Source: Marinobacter sp. S0848L
GTDB taxonomy: Bacteria > Pseudomonadota > Gammaproteobacteria > Pseudomonadales > Oleiphilaceae
Length of the DNA: 64,000 nt
NCBI RefSeq assembly: GCF_023016065.1
Contig: NZ_JALKAQ010000004.1
Location: forward strand, 102,462-166,461
Direction: 5' to 3'
Every line of letters begins with the position of its first letter. Position 1 is the first letter of the stretch. Of the stretch, positions 1-9,469 are shown one piece after another. Made by a program: the position numbers and the translations under genes. The notes under the pieces are model-generated. The model was not told where the DNA came from, made no database searches, and saw nothing but the letters and a program-made list of their open reading frames with translations.

Positions 1-1
1 G

Positions 2-418
2 GACACCGGGCGCACCCTTCGTCCATCAAACCGGCGCATACAACAAGACTGCATGAGCATTAACGAAAGCATCCAGCTGGCCGCGGGTAAGGCAGATCTG
101 GCCGAAGAGTTGTTCAGTATGTTGCTGGAGCAGCTGCATTCGGACGCGCCCAGAATTCAGACGTTGTGGGATGACAATCATCATGAGGAATTATTGGAGT
201 GCATCCACAAGCTGCACGGAGCAACCCGATACTGCGGCGTACCCGAACTGAGGGCCGCCGCCAATCGATTTGAAACCGCGCTTAAATGCAAAGCGGCCGA
301 CCGCGAGATCCTTAAAGACCAGCTTAACTCTGCCATCGAACGCTTGCAGAACTGGAGCGAACAAACCGACTGGCAATCGCTGTTTCGTGAACAGCAACAT
401 CAGCCGGAAACCAGCTAA
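2..418 (+). CDS. C-terminal HPt part of a GacS/BarA-type hybrid sensor kinase (5' end outside window)
   Basis: The reading frame is open to the left edge, so this is the tail of a longer gene. The visible 138 residues form a histidine phosphotransfer (HPt) domain: helical, with the motif HKLHGATRYCGVP; the first His (codon at 206-208) is the expected phosphoacceptor. The pattern closely resembles the C-terminal HPt of GacS/BarA tripartite kinases, which pass phosphate to the GacA/UvrY regulator that drives CsrA-sequestering small RNAs. An ATG at 53 could start a free HPt protein, but the upstream codons are open and the text looks like an inter-domain linker, so truncation by the window edge is preferred. 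It ends 5 bases before the convergent pdxJ stop. Confidence 0.75.
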   Translation, partial: DTGRTLRPSNRRIQQDCMSINESIQLAAGKADLAEELFSMLLEQLHSDAPRIQTLWDDNHHEELLECIHKLHGATRYCGVPELRAAANRFETALKCKAADREILKDQLNSAIERLQNWSEQTDWQSLFREQQHQPETS

Positions 419-423
419 GCCGT

Positions 424-1158
424 TCAGGCCCGCGCGCGATCCAAAATCGCGCGCATCTCTTTCACCGCGTCTCTCAATCCTGTGAACACCGCTCTGGCAA
501 CAATAGCGTGCCCGATATTCAGCTCATTAATCCCCGGAATGGAGGCCACTCTTTCCGTGTTGTGATAATGCAATCCGTGACCGGCGTTAACAATCAAACC
601 CTGTTCACGGGCGTAGGCCACTGCATCTTCCAGCACTTTCACCGTCGCTTCGGCCTGCGCCGGCGTTGTTGCTTCGGCATACTCGCCGGTATGCAGTTCG
701 ATCACTGGCGCACCGCAGCGAACCGCAGCATCGATCTGGGCCCGGTCCGGATCAATAAACAAGGACACTTCTGCCCCGATGTCTGCCAAGCGTTTACAGG
801 CGTTTGCGACTCGCTCTTCCTGCCCGACAACATCAAGCCCGCCTTCTGTTGTCAGCTCTTCGCGCTTTTCCGGCACCAGGCAAACACACTCGGGTTTTAC
901 CTGTTCGGCAAACGTGAGCATGGCGTCGGTTACCGCCATTTCAAGATTCATTTTGGTCTGCAGTACTTCCTTCAGCAGCAATACGTCACGATCCTGAATG
1001 TGCCGGCGGTCTTCCCGTGGATGTACGGTGATGCCATCCGCCCCGGACTCCTCGGCAACCAACGCGGCTTGTACCGGATCGGGATAGCGGGTACCCCGCG
1101 CCTCTCGCAAAGTGGCCACATGATCAATGTTTACACCAAGCAATACTCTGGGGTTCAT
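424..1158 (-). CDS. pdxJ: Pyridoxine 5'-phosphate synthase PdxJ
   Basis: 244 residues, full length for the family. PdxJ condenses 1-deoxyxylulose 5-phosphate with 3-amino-1-hydroxyacetone phosphate to make pyridoxine 5'-phosphate, the last ring-forming step of the DXP-dependent vitamin B6 pathway. The N-terminus [20 protein letters not shown] and the C-terminal [10 protein letters not shown] / [12 protein letters not shown] segments are diagnostic of this TIM-barrel enzyme. The ATG overlaps the recO stop as ATGA, so it is translationally coupled to recO and is the last gene of the lepA-lepB-DUF4845-rnc-era-recO-pdxJ operon. acpS, which often follows pdxJ in enterics, is absent here. Confidence 0.97.
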   Translation of the reverse strand: MNPRVLLGVNIDHVATLREARGTRYPDPVQAALVAEESGADGITVHPREDRRHIQDRDVLLLKEVLQTKMNLEMAVTDAMLTFAEQVKPECVCLVPEKREELTTEGGLDVVGQEERVANACKRLADIGAEVSLFIDPDRAQIDAAVRCGAPVIELHTGEYAEATTPAQAEATVKVLEDAVAYAREQGLIVNAGHGLHYHNTERVASIPGINELNIGHAIVARAVFTGLRDAVKEMRAILDRARA

Positions 1159-1895
1159 AAGGTTCTCTCTGATGAAGAAACGGAATGGCTGAATAAACTT
1201 CGGCTATGGAGCGGCTTGCCCTGCAGCAGGAAATCGACAAGCACACGCATCACGCGCTTAGCTGTTCGGCGCGCCGACTCATCGCTGTAGTTATCACCAG
1301 CCAGCGCAATCAAGGCTTCGCCTGGCAATCGCCCAAGGCGAACGTTCGCACCACTGGCGAAAACAATGCCTTGAGTAGGATCATAACCATAATACTGGCC
1401 AACCTCTACCGGCCTTCCGGTATCGGTGGTTTGATCCCATGAAAAATCGTAGCCCAATGCAGCGGCGAAGGCTCTTTCGAAACGCCGTAATATCGGCTCG
1501 ATATCGCCGTTCACTTTTACGGCAGCTAAAGCCCGCAGACTCTCGATGTAGCTGGCAAACAATTCCGGGTGGGGGTCTGCCGCCGGCAAAACACGCTGCA
1601 AAAGTTCATTGATGTACAACCCGCTGTACAACGCACGGGTTTGGCTAAGGCGGGACGCATCTCGCAACTCCAGTTGCACCAGAGTTTTGAGATCGCTTTT
1701 GCCGGCCCAGTCCACCAACAGAGGCTGGAACGGCTGAAGCTGTGCCTTCAGGGGGCTTTTGGCACTGTTGCCGCCACGGGCAATCACGCTCATACGGCCA
1801 TGGTTCAAGGTGAAGATATCCACCTGTAATGCGGTTTCCCGCCATGGCCGCCGATGGATGACGTAAGCGGGCTCTTGGTGCACCGCTCCTCTCAT
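1155..1895 (-). CDS. recO: DNA repair protein RecO
   Basis: 246 residues. RecO binds ssDNA, SSB and RecR and helps load RecA during RecF-pathway gap repair. The N-terminal OB-fold (about residues 8-80: [20 protein letters not shown], then RMSVIARGG) and the helical C-terminal half with [25 protein letters not shown] are typical. As usual in pseudomonad-like RecO the zinc cysteines are missing. A GAGG ribosome-binding site precedes the ATG. It lies 7 bases after era and overlaps pdxJ by 4 bases. Confidence 0.93.
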   Translation of the reverse strand: MRGAVHQEPAYVIHRRPWRETALQVDIFTLNHGRMSVIARGGNSAKSPLKAQLQPFQPLLVDWAGKSDLKTLVQLELRDASRLSQTRALYSGLYINELLQRVLPAADPHPELFASYIESLRALAAVKVNGDIEPILRRFERAFAAALGYDFSWDQTTDTGRPVEVGQYYGYDPTQGIVFASGANVRLGRLPGEALIALAGDNYSDESARRTAKRVMRVLVDFLLQGKPLHSRSLFSHSVSSSERTL

Positions 1896-1902
1896 AGCAA
1901 CC

Positions 1903-2820
1903 TCAGAGGTCGTTCATGCCCAGACTTTTCAGGGCCCGGTCGCTGTCGGCCCAGCCACGCTTCACCTTGACCCAAAGTTTGAGCATGACTTTGGTATCGA
2001 ACATTCGCTCCATATCAATACGGGCTTCCTGCCCGATCTGACGCAACCGAGCGCCCTTGTCGCCGATGATGATCTTTCGCTGGCCGTCACGCTCAACCAG
2101 AATCAGCGCAGAAATGTGAAGGGTCTTACCTTGCTGCTTGAACTCTTCAATTTCCACCGCAACCGAATAGGGCAGCTCCGCACCCAGCTGGCGTGTAATT
2201 TTCTCCCGCACCATTTCTGATGCCATGAAGCGTTGGCTGCGATCGGTAATCTGATCATCCGGATAAAAATGCACACTCTGTGGCAGGAAACGACCAACGG
2301 CCTCTTCCAACGGCTCCAGGTTGGTTTCGCGCAGCGCTGACAGCGGAATAATCTCGGCGAAATCCCGTTTTGCCGCCAAGGTTTCGAGATGGGGCAGCAT
2401 CAACTCTCGCTTCTCCAGCTTATCAACCTTGTTGATGGCCAGAATGACCGGGCACTTCAAGCGCTCAAGCTTCTCTAAAACCATCTCGTCAGCAGTGGTC
2501 CAATTCATCTGGTCCACCACAAAAACCACCACATCGACATCCACCAACGCAGAGGTCGCGGCCTTGTTCATGTAACGGTTAATCGCCCTTGGCTCTTCTT
2601 CATGCATGCCCGGCGTATCAACGTAAATCGCCTGCACATCCCCCTCGGTTTTGATCCCTAGCACCTGATGGCGAGTGGTTTGGGGTTTGCGAGAAGTAAT
2701 ACTGAGCTTTTGCCCCAGGATGTGGTTCAGAAGTGTCGACTTGCCCACGTTGGGGCGCCCGACGATTGCAACAAATCCGCAGCGGCTGTCCGGGTTATCC
2801 GGGGTGGTTATATCGTTCAT
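1903..2820 (-). CDS. era: GTPase Era
   Basis: 305 residues. Era is an essential GTPase that binds the 3' end of 16S rRNA and assists 30S maturation. The G domain shows G1 [12 protein letters not shown] (about residue 21), G3 DTPG (about 69) and G4 NKVD; the C-terminal KH domain carries [18 protein letters not shown]. Its ATG overlaps the rnc stop (TGATG), so translation is coupled to RNase III, the usual rnc-era pairing linking rRNA processing to ribosome assembly. Confidence 0.98.
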   Translation of the reverse strand: MNDITTPDNPDSRCGFVAIVGRPNVGKSTLLNHILGQKLSITSRKPQTTRHQVLGIKTEGDVQAIYVDTPGMHEEEPRAINRYMNKAATSALVDVDVVVFVVDQMNWTTADEMVLEKLERLKCPVILAINKVDKLEKRELMLPHLETLAAKRDFAEIIPLSALRETNLEPLEEAVGRFLPQSVHFYPDDQITDRSQRFMASEMVREKITRQLGAELPYSVAVEIEEFKQQGKTLHISALILVERDGQRKIIIGDKGARLRQIGQEARIDMERMFDTKVMLKLWVKVKRGWADSDRALKSLGMNDL

Positions 2821-3509
2821 CAGGAATTCTCCACGCCCAGCTTCTTGAGGGCACTGCGGGCGGCTTGTTGCTCAGCAATTCGGCGACTGCTGCCGGTGCC
2901 AGTGGTTTTACGGTCCAGCGACGACAACGCACACGTAACATGGAACGTCTGATTATGGGCCTCGCCTTCCACCGAGATCACTTCGTATCGCGGTAACGGG
3001 AACTGGCGCGATTGCAGGTACTCCTGCAGCCGGGTTTTAGGATCTTTCTGGGTATCCTGCACGTCCAGCCCGGCCAACCTTTCGGTAAACCAGCGCAACA
3101 CCTGCTCCCGGCAGGTATAAAAGTCACTATCCAGGTAGATAGCGCCAATGATGGATTCCACGGCATCTGCCAGAATCGACTCTCGGCGGAAACCACCACT
3201 CTTCAGTTCTCCCGACCCCAACCGCAAGTAGTGCCCCAACTGGAACTCGCGACCGATTTCAGCAAGGGTAACGCCCTTGACCATACGGGCTCGGAGGCGG
3301 CTCAACTGTCCTTCCCGGGCGGTTTCAAACTTCAAGAACAGGTGTTCAGCGATCACCATATTGACAATAGAATCGCCAAGGAATTCCAGACGCTCATTGT
3401 TCTGGTTACCGAAGCTTCGGTGGGTAAGCGCCAGCAACAGCCGTTCAGGGTCTTTGAACTGATAGCCGATGCGGCGCTGGAGTTGATCAAGATCTGGTTT
3501 TGAACTCAC
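2820..3509 (-). CDS. rnc: Ribonuclease III
   Basis: 229 residues. This dsRNA endonuclease processes rRNA precursors and some mRNAs. The signature [12 protein letters not shown] (about residues 38-49) holds the metal-binding Glu and Asp, and [15 protein letters not shown] the second acidic cluster; a C-terminal dsRNA-binding domain (about residues 155-228, with [15 protein letters not shown]) completes the protein. The start is GTG and overlaps the preceding stop as GTGA, with AGG just upstream. Enzymes of this type often autoregulate by cleaving their own leader; no such hairpin was identified here. Confidence 0.98.
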   Translation of the reverse strand: MSSKPDLDQLQRRIGYQFKDPERLLLALTHRSFGNQNNERLEFLGDSIVNMVIAEHLFLKFETAREGQLSRLRARMVKGVTLAEIGREFQLGHYLRLGSGELKSGGFRRESILADAVESIIGAIYLDSDFYTCREQVLRWFTERLAGLDVQDTQKDPKTRLQEYLQSRQFPLPRYEVISVEGEAHNQTFHVTCALSSLDRKTTGTGSSRRIAEQQAARSALKKLGVENS

Positions 3510-3892
3510 TTGCCTGTAAACTCATACTCGTGTTGAAAGTGAACGACGGTATCGACACTGCCAAATAGGTTGTTGCGAACCTCATAGTCAACGCTAATGA
3601 GCACCCGATCTCCGTCTTTATCAACAGTGATGTTCTTGGCATCAAAACCGCGCACGTTGTTCACACTTAACTGCTTGTTTATCACACCTCGCACCTGAGC
3701 CGGCCCCATATCGGACAAACCTTCGATGTTTTCAAGGTTTTCAAGGGCTTCCTGGATGGTAAAGTCATCAAGGTAAGCTGGGCCAACTTTAAGCGCAAAG
3801 GTCAGCAAACCGGCAAAAAACAAGGCCACGATCATCATCGTCAAACCGCTGCCCTGCTGATGCTTCATACCCTTGGGAAATCCATTGTTCAT
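3506..3892 (-). CDS. DUF4845 membrane-anchored protein
   Basis: About 128 residues. A short cytoplasmic N-terminus is followed by one hydrophobic segment ([20 protein letters not shown]) and a small periplasmic domain containing [17 protein letters not shown], the conserved core of DUF4845. Function is unknown, but the gene is regularly found between lepB and rnc in pseudomonads, as here. An ATG at 3922 overlaps the lepB stop; the ATG at 3892 was preferred because GGAG lies 9 bases upstream. The ATG at 3868 is a third option. Confidence 0.85.
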   Translation of the reverse strand: MNNGFPKGMKHQQGSGLTMMIVALFFAGLLTFALKVGPAYLDDFTIQEALENLENIEGLSDMGPAQVRGVINKQLSVNNVRGFDAKNITVDKDGDRVLISVDYEVRNNLFGSVDTVVHFQHEYEFTGK

Positions 3893-3918
3893 GCGTGTTC
3901 GCTCCGAAATCTTTAAAA

Positions 3919-4701
3919 TCATTCGATGCCACCCACTCGGTCAAAAGATGGCAGACTTGTGAAAGATTTCCAGTGCATCCAGATACCGAAGGCCTTACCA
4001 ACCACCAGTTCATCCGGAACCGTGCCCCAGAAACGACTGTCGTTACTGTTGTCCCGGTTGTCGCCCATTACAAAGTAATGCCCGTCGGGAACCGTCCATT
4101 CACCTTCTCCAGAGCCGGATACGCGCCCCATGGTGAGGTAGATATCATGTTCAACGCTGCCCATGGTTTCGCGCCAGCGCTCCATCGGCGGCAAACGTGC
4201 GACAAAATCCCGGGACACAGGTTCATCATTGATGAAAAGCTGCTTGTTACGGTAGCGCACGGTATCGCCCGGCAAACCGATTACTCGCTTGATGTAATTG
4301 GTTACGCCGTCTTCCGGAAAGCGGAACACCATGACATCGCCACGCTCAGGGTCGCCAATCTCAACGACCTTTGTGCCGGCCACTGGCAGCCTCAGGCCAT
4401 AAGCGTATTTGTTGACCAGAATGAAATCGCCCACTTCCAATGTTGGCAGCATAGACCCCGACGGAATCTGGAACGGCTCAATCAGGAACGAACGCAATAC
4501 CAGCACAACGGCCAATACCGGAAAAAAAGAGCGGCTGATGTCGATCAGCCAAGGCTCTTTGGGCTCTTCCGAACGGTCCGTTTCGGTTTGCTCGGTCGTG
4601 TTGGCGAGCCGGCGCTTGCGCAAAAACAATTTGTCCGCCAGCCAAACCACACCGGTCACAAAGGTAAGAACAACCAATACCAGTGGGAAATCAATATCCA
4701 T
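3919..4701 (-). CDS. lepB: Signal peptidase I
   Basis: 260 residues. It cleaves signal peptides of exported proteins on the periplasmic face of the inner membrane. Two N-terminal membrane segments (about residues 7-26 and 58-74) are separated by a charged loop. The catalytic Ser83 lies in PSGSMLPTLEVGDF and the general-base Lys138 in NYIKRVIGLPGD; box E GDNRDNSNDSRFWG is intact. It follows lepA by 17 bases, the near-universal lepA-lepB pairing. Confidence 0.98.
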   Translation of the reverse strand: MDIDFPLVLVVLTFVTGVVWLADKLFLRKRRLANTTEQTETDRSEEPKEPWLIDISRSFFPVLAVVLVLRSFLIEPFQIPSGSMLPTLEVGDFILVNKYAYGLRLPVAGTKVVEIGDPERGDVMVFRFPEDGVTNYIKRVIGLPGDTVRYRNKQLFINDEPVSRDFVARLPPMERWRETMGSVEHDIYLTMGRVSGSGEGEWTVPDGHYFVMGDNRDNSNDSRFWGTVPDELVVGKAFGIWMHWKSFTSLPSFDRVGGIE

Positions 4702-4718
4702 CGGGTGCCTTAGTGTTA

Positions 4719-6527
4719 TTAATTATCAACTTTTAATACAGCAAGAAACGCTTCTTGAGGCACCTCGACATTACCCAGCTGCTTCATGCGCTTTTTGCCT
4801 TCCTTCTGCTTCTGAAGCAGTTTCTTCTTACGGCTGACATCACCACCGTAACACTTAGCCGTTACGTTTTTGCGTAACGCTTTGACGGTCACCCGCGAGA
4901 CCACCTGAGTACCAATAGCGGCCTGAATCGCAATATCGAACATCTGCCGCGGGATCAGCTCTTTCATCTTTTCGATCAGCTGACGCCCCTTACGGTGCGC
5001 CAGATCACGGTGCACGATGATGGCGAGTGCATCCACACGCTCACCGTTAATCAACACATCCAAACGCACTAGGTTCGCGTCCTGGAAGCGCACGAAATGA
5101 TAATCCAGCGAGGCAAACCCCCGACTTGCCGATTTAATGCGGTCAAAGAAGTCCATCACCACTTCGGCCATTGGCAACTCGTAGCTGAGCTGCACCTGAG
5201 ACGACATGAAGTGCATGTTCTTCTGAACGCCCCGCTTTTCTTCACACAGGGCAATCACGTTGCCCAAGTGCTCTTGGGGCACAAGAATATTGGCTTCGAC
5301 AATCGGCTCGCGCATTTCTTCGATAGAGCCGATATCCGGCAGCCGGGACGGGTTATCTACCGACACCGTCTCACCCTGTTTGGTCACCACTTCATAGATA
5401 ACCGTCGGTGCTGTGGTAATCAGATCGATGTCGTATTCGCGTTCCAGACGCTCCTGAATGATTTCCATGTGCAGCATGCCCAGGAAACCACAACGGAAAC
5501 CAAAACCCAGGGCATCCGAATTTTCAGGCTCGAAAAACAACGAGGCATCGTTCAGGGTCAGCTTTTCCAACGCGTCCCGGAAATCGTCATAGTCATCGGC
5601 GCTGACCGGGAACAAGCCCGCATACACCTGCGGCTTAACCTTCTGGAACCCCGGCAACATCGGGGTTTCTTCCGCATGTTTCTGATGCACAATGGTGTCG
5701 CCCACTGGCGCGCCGTGAATATCCTTGATGCCAGCAACCACAAAACCTACGTCGCCCGCTTCGAGAATGTTGGTATCGGTCGGTTTGGGGTTAAAAATCC
5801 CGACTTTGTCAGCACTCCAGGCTTTATTCGTGGATTTGATAACAATCTTGTCGCCTTTGCGCAGAACCCCTTCGATAACGCGCACCAGCGACACTACGCC
5901 CAGATAATTATCGAACCAGGAGTCGATAATCAGGGCCTGCAACGGCGCACTGCGATCCCCTTTCGGAGGCGGGATCTTCTGAATCAGGTCCTCAAGAACA
6001 TCCTCGACACCCAGGCCGCTCTTGGCACTGCAGCGCACCGCATCCTGCGCCTCAATGCCAATGATATCTTCAATCTCGGCTGCCACGCGTTCTGGCTCGG
6101 CCTGCGGAAGATCCATTTTGTTCAGTACCGGTACAACCTCCAGCCCTTGCTCCAGCGCGGTATAGCAGTTAGCCACCGACTGCGCCTCTACGCCTTGGCC
6201 AGCATCCACAACCAGTAGCGCACCTTCACAGGCATACAGAGAGCGAGAAACTTCGTACGAGAAGTCGACGTGCCCCGGTGTGTCGATGAAGTTCAATTTA
6301 TAAGTTTCGCCATCTCGAGCGGTGTAGTTGAGCGTTACACTCTGGGCTTTGATGGTAATGCCCCGCTCTCGCTCGAGATCCATGGAGTCAAGCACCTGAG
6401 CGGCCATTTCACGCTCGGTCAAACCGCCACAGCTTTGAATGAAACGATCCGCCAGCGTGGATTTACCGTGGTCGATGTGGGCAATGATGGAAAAGTTACG
6501 GATTCGGCTCAGTTCAGTCACAGACAA
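4719..6527 (-). CDS. lepA: Elongation factor 4 (LepA)
   Basis: 602 residues, full length. This ribosome-associated translational GTPase is implicated in back-translocation and 30S biogenesis. The G domain begins with [19 protein letters not shown] and contains DTPGHVDF and NKMD; the family-specific C-terminal domain includes the conserved run [20 protein letters not shown]. First gene of the operon running down to pdxJ. The 96 bases upstream, up to the end of the GGDEF-EAL gene, must contain the operon promoter, but no convincing -35/-10 pair was recognised. Confidence 0.98.
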   Translation of the reverse strand: MSVTELSRIRNFSIIAHIDHGKSTLADRFIQSCGGLTEREMAAQVLDSMDLERERGITIKAQSVTLNYTARDGETYKLNFIDTPGHVDFSYEVSRSLYACEGALLVVDAGQGVEAQSVANCYTALEQGLEVVPVLNKMDLPQAEPERVAAEIEDIIGIEAQDAVRCSAKSGLGVEDVLEDLIQKIPPPKGDRSAPLQALIIDSWFDNYLGVVSLVRVIEGVLRKGDKIVIKSTNKAWSADKVGIFNPKPTDTNILEAGDVGFVVAGIKDIHGAPVGDTIVHQKHAEETPMLPGFQKVKPQVYAGLFPVSADDYDDFRDALEKLTLNDASLFFEPENSDALGFGFRCGFLGMLHMEIIQERLEREYDIDLITTAPTVIYEVVTKQGETVSVDNPSRLPDIGSIEEMREPIVEANILVPQEHLGNVIALCEEKRGVQKNMHFMSSQVQLSYELPMAEVVMDFFDRIKSASRGFASLDYHFVRFQDANLVRLDVLINGERVDALAIIVHRDLAHRKGRQLIEKMKELIPRQMFDIAIQAAIGTQVVSRVTVKALRKNVTAKCYGGDVSRKKKLLQKQKEGKKRMKQLGNVEVPQEAFLAVLKVDN

Positions 6528-6623
6528 TGATTACTCATATAAGACATGGGATTGAGCCCGGTATAGCCGCTACGGGTCCGGGAACGGCGTGATTTTACCG
6601 GTATCCGGCCGCTATTGCCATGT

Positions 6624-9347
6624 TCAGGAAATAAGCGGCTTCTCATATTGGCGAATAAGGAACCCGATGAGGGCATCTTCATCCAGCGGATAGCTGAACA
6701 AATTGCCTTGGCTCTGGGCGCAACCGGCAGACTTCAAAAAGGCGAGTTGTTGTACGGTTTCAACGCCTTCGGCCACGACCGTCAGGTGTAATTTATGCGC
6801 CAACGCAATGACCGCCGAAGCAACATCGGTGGCACTGACGTTGTAGGGGATATCACGAATGAAGCCATGATCGATTTTGATGACATCCAGAGGTAACTGC
6901 TGCAGCGCAACTAAAGAGCAGGAGCCTTTGCCGAAATCATCCAGAATCAGGCACACTCCGAGATCGTTCAGGGCAACCAGCAATTCACGAAGCATTCGCG
7001 GATCTTCGTTGAGCAATTCCGCCGGAAGCTCCAGCTCAATGCGGTCCGCAGCGACACCGGTTTCCGTAATAACGCGCCGGATCAAATCCAAAAAGCCGGT
7101 ATCGGTGATTTGGCGAACCGAGAAATTAATCGCCATTTTCAGAGATTCAAAGCCCGCACGTTCCAACGCCTGAACCTGAATACAGGCCTGCCGGAACGCC
7201 TGCTCACCCAAGCGGATGATCAAACCGGTTTCATCCGCCAGGTTAATAAACTGCTGAGCCGGCACCACCCCCTTTTCAGGATGATGCCAACGCAAGAAGG
7301 CTTCGACACCAATCACTTTCTGGGTGTTTAAATCCACCTTTGGCTGATAATGAAGAACGAAACGATCCTCTTGCAGCGCGGTCGCCAGCTCTTCCTGCTG
7401 CAACATGCGACGTGCGGCTTTAATGTTCATCGCCGGAGTGAAGAACTGGTAGTTATTGCGGCCCATTTCCTTGGCCCGATACATGGCCAGGTCTGCAAAT
7501 TTCATGAGCGTACCCACGTCTTCACTGTCGTGAGGAACCATGGTGATACCAATACTGACCGTCACTCCCACTTCGTGATCGCTCAGCCGGATTCTTTGGC
7601 ACAATCTCCGCAAAATGGTTTCCGCGACCTTACCTGCCGCGTCGGTACTGCTAACCCTGGAAAGCAGAACCACGAATTCGTCGCCCCCCAGACGGGCCAC
7701 AGAATCCTCTTCGCGCACACAGCCTCGGAGCCACACAGCTACCTGCCGCAGCAACTCATCGCCGGCATCATGCCCAAGGGTATCGTTGATACGTTTGAAG
7801 CCGTCTAAATCCAGATACATCAGCGCAGCCGGTTCACCGCTGCGGCGGGATCGTTGCACCACACTGTTCAGGCGGTCACGAAACAGCTGCCGGTTGGCCA
7901 GCCCGGTCAAGGGGTCAAAGAAAGCCAGTCGATGCAATTCCGATTGCGCCGCTTTTAACTGTGTCAGGTCACGCAAGCTCAACACGACCCCACCGACTCC
8001 CGGCACGCTCAACATAGACGTGAAGGTACCTTCCATATCACGACAATGTCCGTCGGCATCATTGATGCGAGCCCGCACTACCGGCATCTGCTTACCCGGA
8101 GAGGACACCGCGTCCTTGAAGGCCTGCCGCAACCCCGGCCAGTCGTCGGGATTGACCAAAGACTTAAAGTTCAGATCGGCTATCCGGTCCGGATCAAAAC
8201 CCAGAATATCCCGGGCGGACGGACTCGCATACATCGGGTTGCCCGCCCGATTCATGACCATTGTTACGTTTGCAGCACCTTCCGTAATTGCGCGATATCG
8301 CCCTGCACTGATCTGAACCCCAAGCCGGGACCGAATCAGCGAAAGCACGAACAGATACATCAGAACACTGATGGCCAACCCCGCTCCCAGCACAATCGGG
8401 GGGCGAGGGTCCGAAGCCAGATAGTCAAACGCGGGGGTAGACCGCGTTTCCAGGAGCCATTCACGCCCCCCATGAGAAATCGTTTGGCTGAGCTCGAAAC
8501 TGAAGTCATTATCCAGCGACCCCAGGTTGGAGCCATACATCAGCGTATTCCGGGAAACAACGGCGGCATCGTAGATACGGACATCAAGGAACGGGGAAAT
8601 GAGACCCACGATGCCATCGAGCAGGTTATTCATACGGAAGGCACTGAAGACAAAGCCCGCCAGCATCATTCGGCGCTCAGCTCTGACATCCGGAATGGCG
8701 CCGCCCTGATACACGGGGTAATACATAAGAAAGCCTGCCTGATCCTCGGCCAGGGCCTCCTGAACCAAGACAACCTTGCCGGTTACCATCGGCTTGGCGT
8801 CATCGCGAGCCCTCTCCATGGTTATCCGGTGAATAGGATCACTAAAGGCGTTATAACCAAGAGCGCTCAGATTTCGCTCGGTGCCAGGCTCAAGATACAC
8901 CATGGGGTAGTAATAAGGCCCCTTACCAAGCGGCTTCACCAAATACTTATACACACCTTCTGACCGCACAAAGGCAATGTGGTCCGCCATTTGGCGCACG
9001 CCAATCCTCTGTACGTAACCGATCCCTTCTATTCCAGGGTAATAACGGTTGATATCCACTTTCTCAACGTACTCACGCCATTCATCACGGCTGACCTCGC
9101 CTTTCACCGCAAACAGGCCTGCACTGCCGGCCAATACCTGTTCGTAGTTCAGCAGGCGCTCTTCAATGGCCGTTTTCAATTGCAGGGACTGAGCGCGAAA
9201 TTTAGCCTCGGCCCGATCTTCCACCAAACGGATGGAAACCTGCCAAAGCAAGATAGTGACGCAAACAGAGACGATAAAAACGAGCAAAGCCAACCAGGAA
9301 TTGCGCAGTTTGAGCAGTTGGCGGAGGGATAATTCCTTGTTTTTCAT
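6624..9347 (-). CDS. Membrane CHASE-PAS-GGDEF-EAL cyclic-di-GMP signalling protein
   Basis: About 907 residues. Order of parts: membrane segment (LALLVFIVSVCVTILLW), periplasmic CHASE-type sensor (about 45-320, with GLFAVKGEVSRDEWREYV), second membrane segment (VLGAGLAISVLMYLFVL), PAS domain, GGDEF domain, EAL domain. GGDEF is intact (ARLGGDEFVVLL) and is preceded by REED, an RxxD inhibitory site at the correct distance. The EAL signature reads EAF, but the other phosphodiesterase residues are present: NFSV, DDFGKG, KID, AEGVET, and QG near the end. Both activities are therefore possible; net direction is unknown. An in-frame start lies at 9449, but the ATG at 9347 has GGTGA just upstream and begins MKNKELSLRQ. 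The gene sits between mucD and lepA, normally adjacent in Pseudomonas. Confidence 0.92.
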   Translation of the reverse strand: MKNKELSLRQLLKLRNSWLALLVFIVSVCVTILLWQVSIRLVEDRAEAKFRAQSLQLKTAIEERLLNYEQVLAGSAGLFAVKGEVSRDEWREYVEKVDINRYYPGIEGIGYVQRIGVRQMADHIAFVRSEGVYKYLVKPLGKGPYYYPMVYLEPGTERNLSALGYNAFSDPIHRITMERARDDAKPMVTGKVVLVQEALAEDQAGFLMYYPVYQGGAIPDVRAERRMMLAGFVFSAFRMNNLLDGIVGLISPFLDVRIYDAAVVSRNTLMYGSNLGSLDNDFSFELSQTISHGGREWLLETRSTPAFDYLASDPRPPIVLGAGLAISVLMYLFVLSLIRSRLGVQISAGRYRAITEGAANVTMVMNRAGNPMYASPSARDILGFDPDRIADLNFKSLVNPDDWPGLRQAFKDAVSSPGKQMPVVRARINDADGHCRDMEGTFTSMLSVPGVGGVVLSLRDLTQLKAAQSELHRLAFFDPLTGLANRQLFRDRLNSVVQRSRRSGEPAALMYLDLDGFKRINDTLGHDAGDELLRQVAVWLRGCVREEDSVARLGGDEFVVLLSRVSSTDAAGKVAETILRRLCQRIRLSDHEVGVTVSIGITMVPHDSEDVGTLMKFADLAMYRAKEMGRNNYQFFTPAMNIKAARRMLQQEELATALQEDRFVLHYQPKVDLNTQKVIGVEAFLRWHHPEKGVVPAQQFINLADETGLIIRLGEQAFRQACIQVQALERAGFESLKMAINFSVRQITDTGFLDLIRRVITETGVAADRIELELPAELLNEDPRMLRELLVALNDLGVCLILDDFGKGSCSLVALQQLPLDVIKIDHGFIRDIPYNVSATDVASAVIALAHKLHLTVVAEGVETVQQLAFLKSAGCAQSQGNLFSYPLDEDALIGFLIRQYEKPLIS

Positions 9348-9403
9348 ATTGTCACCGGGTCCATCCCATGACCTTGGGTTCGAAGAGATCCGGCGAGTAT
9401 AGC

Positions 9404-9439
9404 AAAAGCTCCCGGGCATGTCGTGACACGCCCGGGAGC
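9404..9439 (-). terminator. Intrinsic terminator after mucD
   Basis: Perfect 10-bp inverted repeat GCTCCCGGGC / GCCCGGGAGC (9408-9417 and 9430-9439) with a 12-base loop, followed on the reverse strand by TTTT. It lies 30 bases beyond the mucD stop and before the start of the GGDEF-EAL gene, so it should end the algU-mucD transcript and separate the two genes. Confidence 0.8.
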
Positions 9440-9469
9440 CAGCGCACAACTTCCAAAAACAGCGTTAGC

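Noticed and set aside
508..1290. 260-codon open frame on the + strand
   Set aside because: Antisense to pdxJ and recO, both with clear family motifs; its translation has no domain pattern.
5097..6218. 373-codon open frame on the + strand
   Set aside because: Antisense to lepA; no family features.
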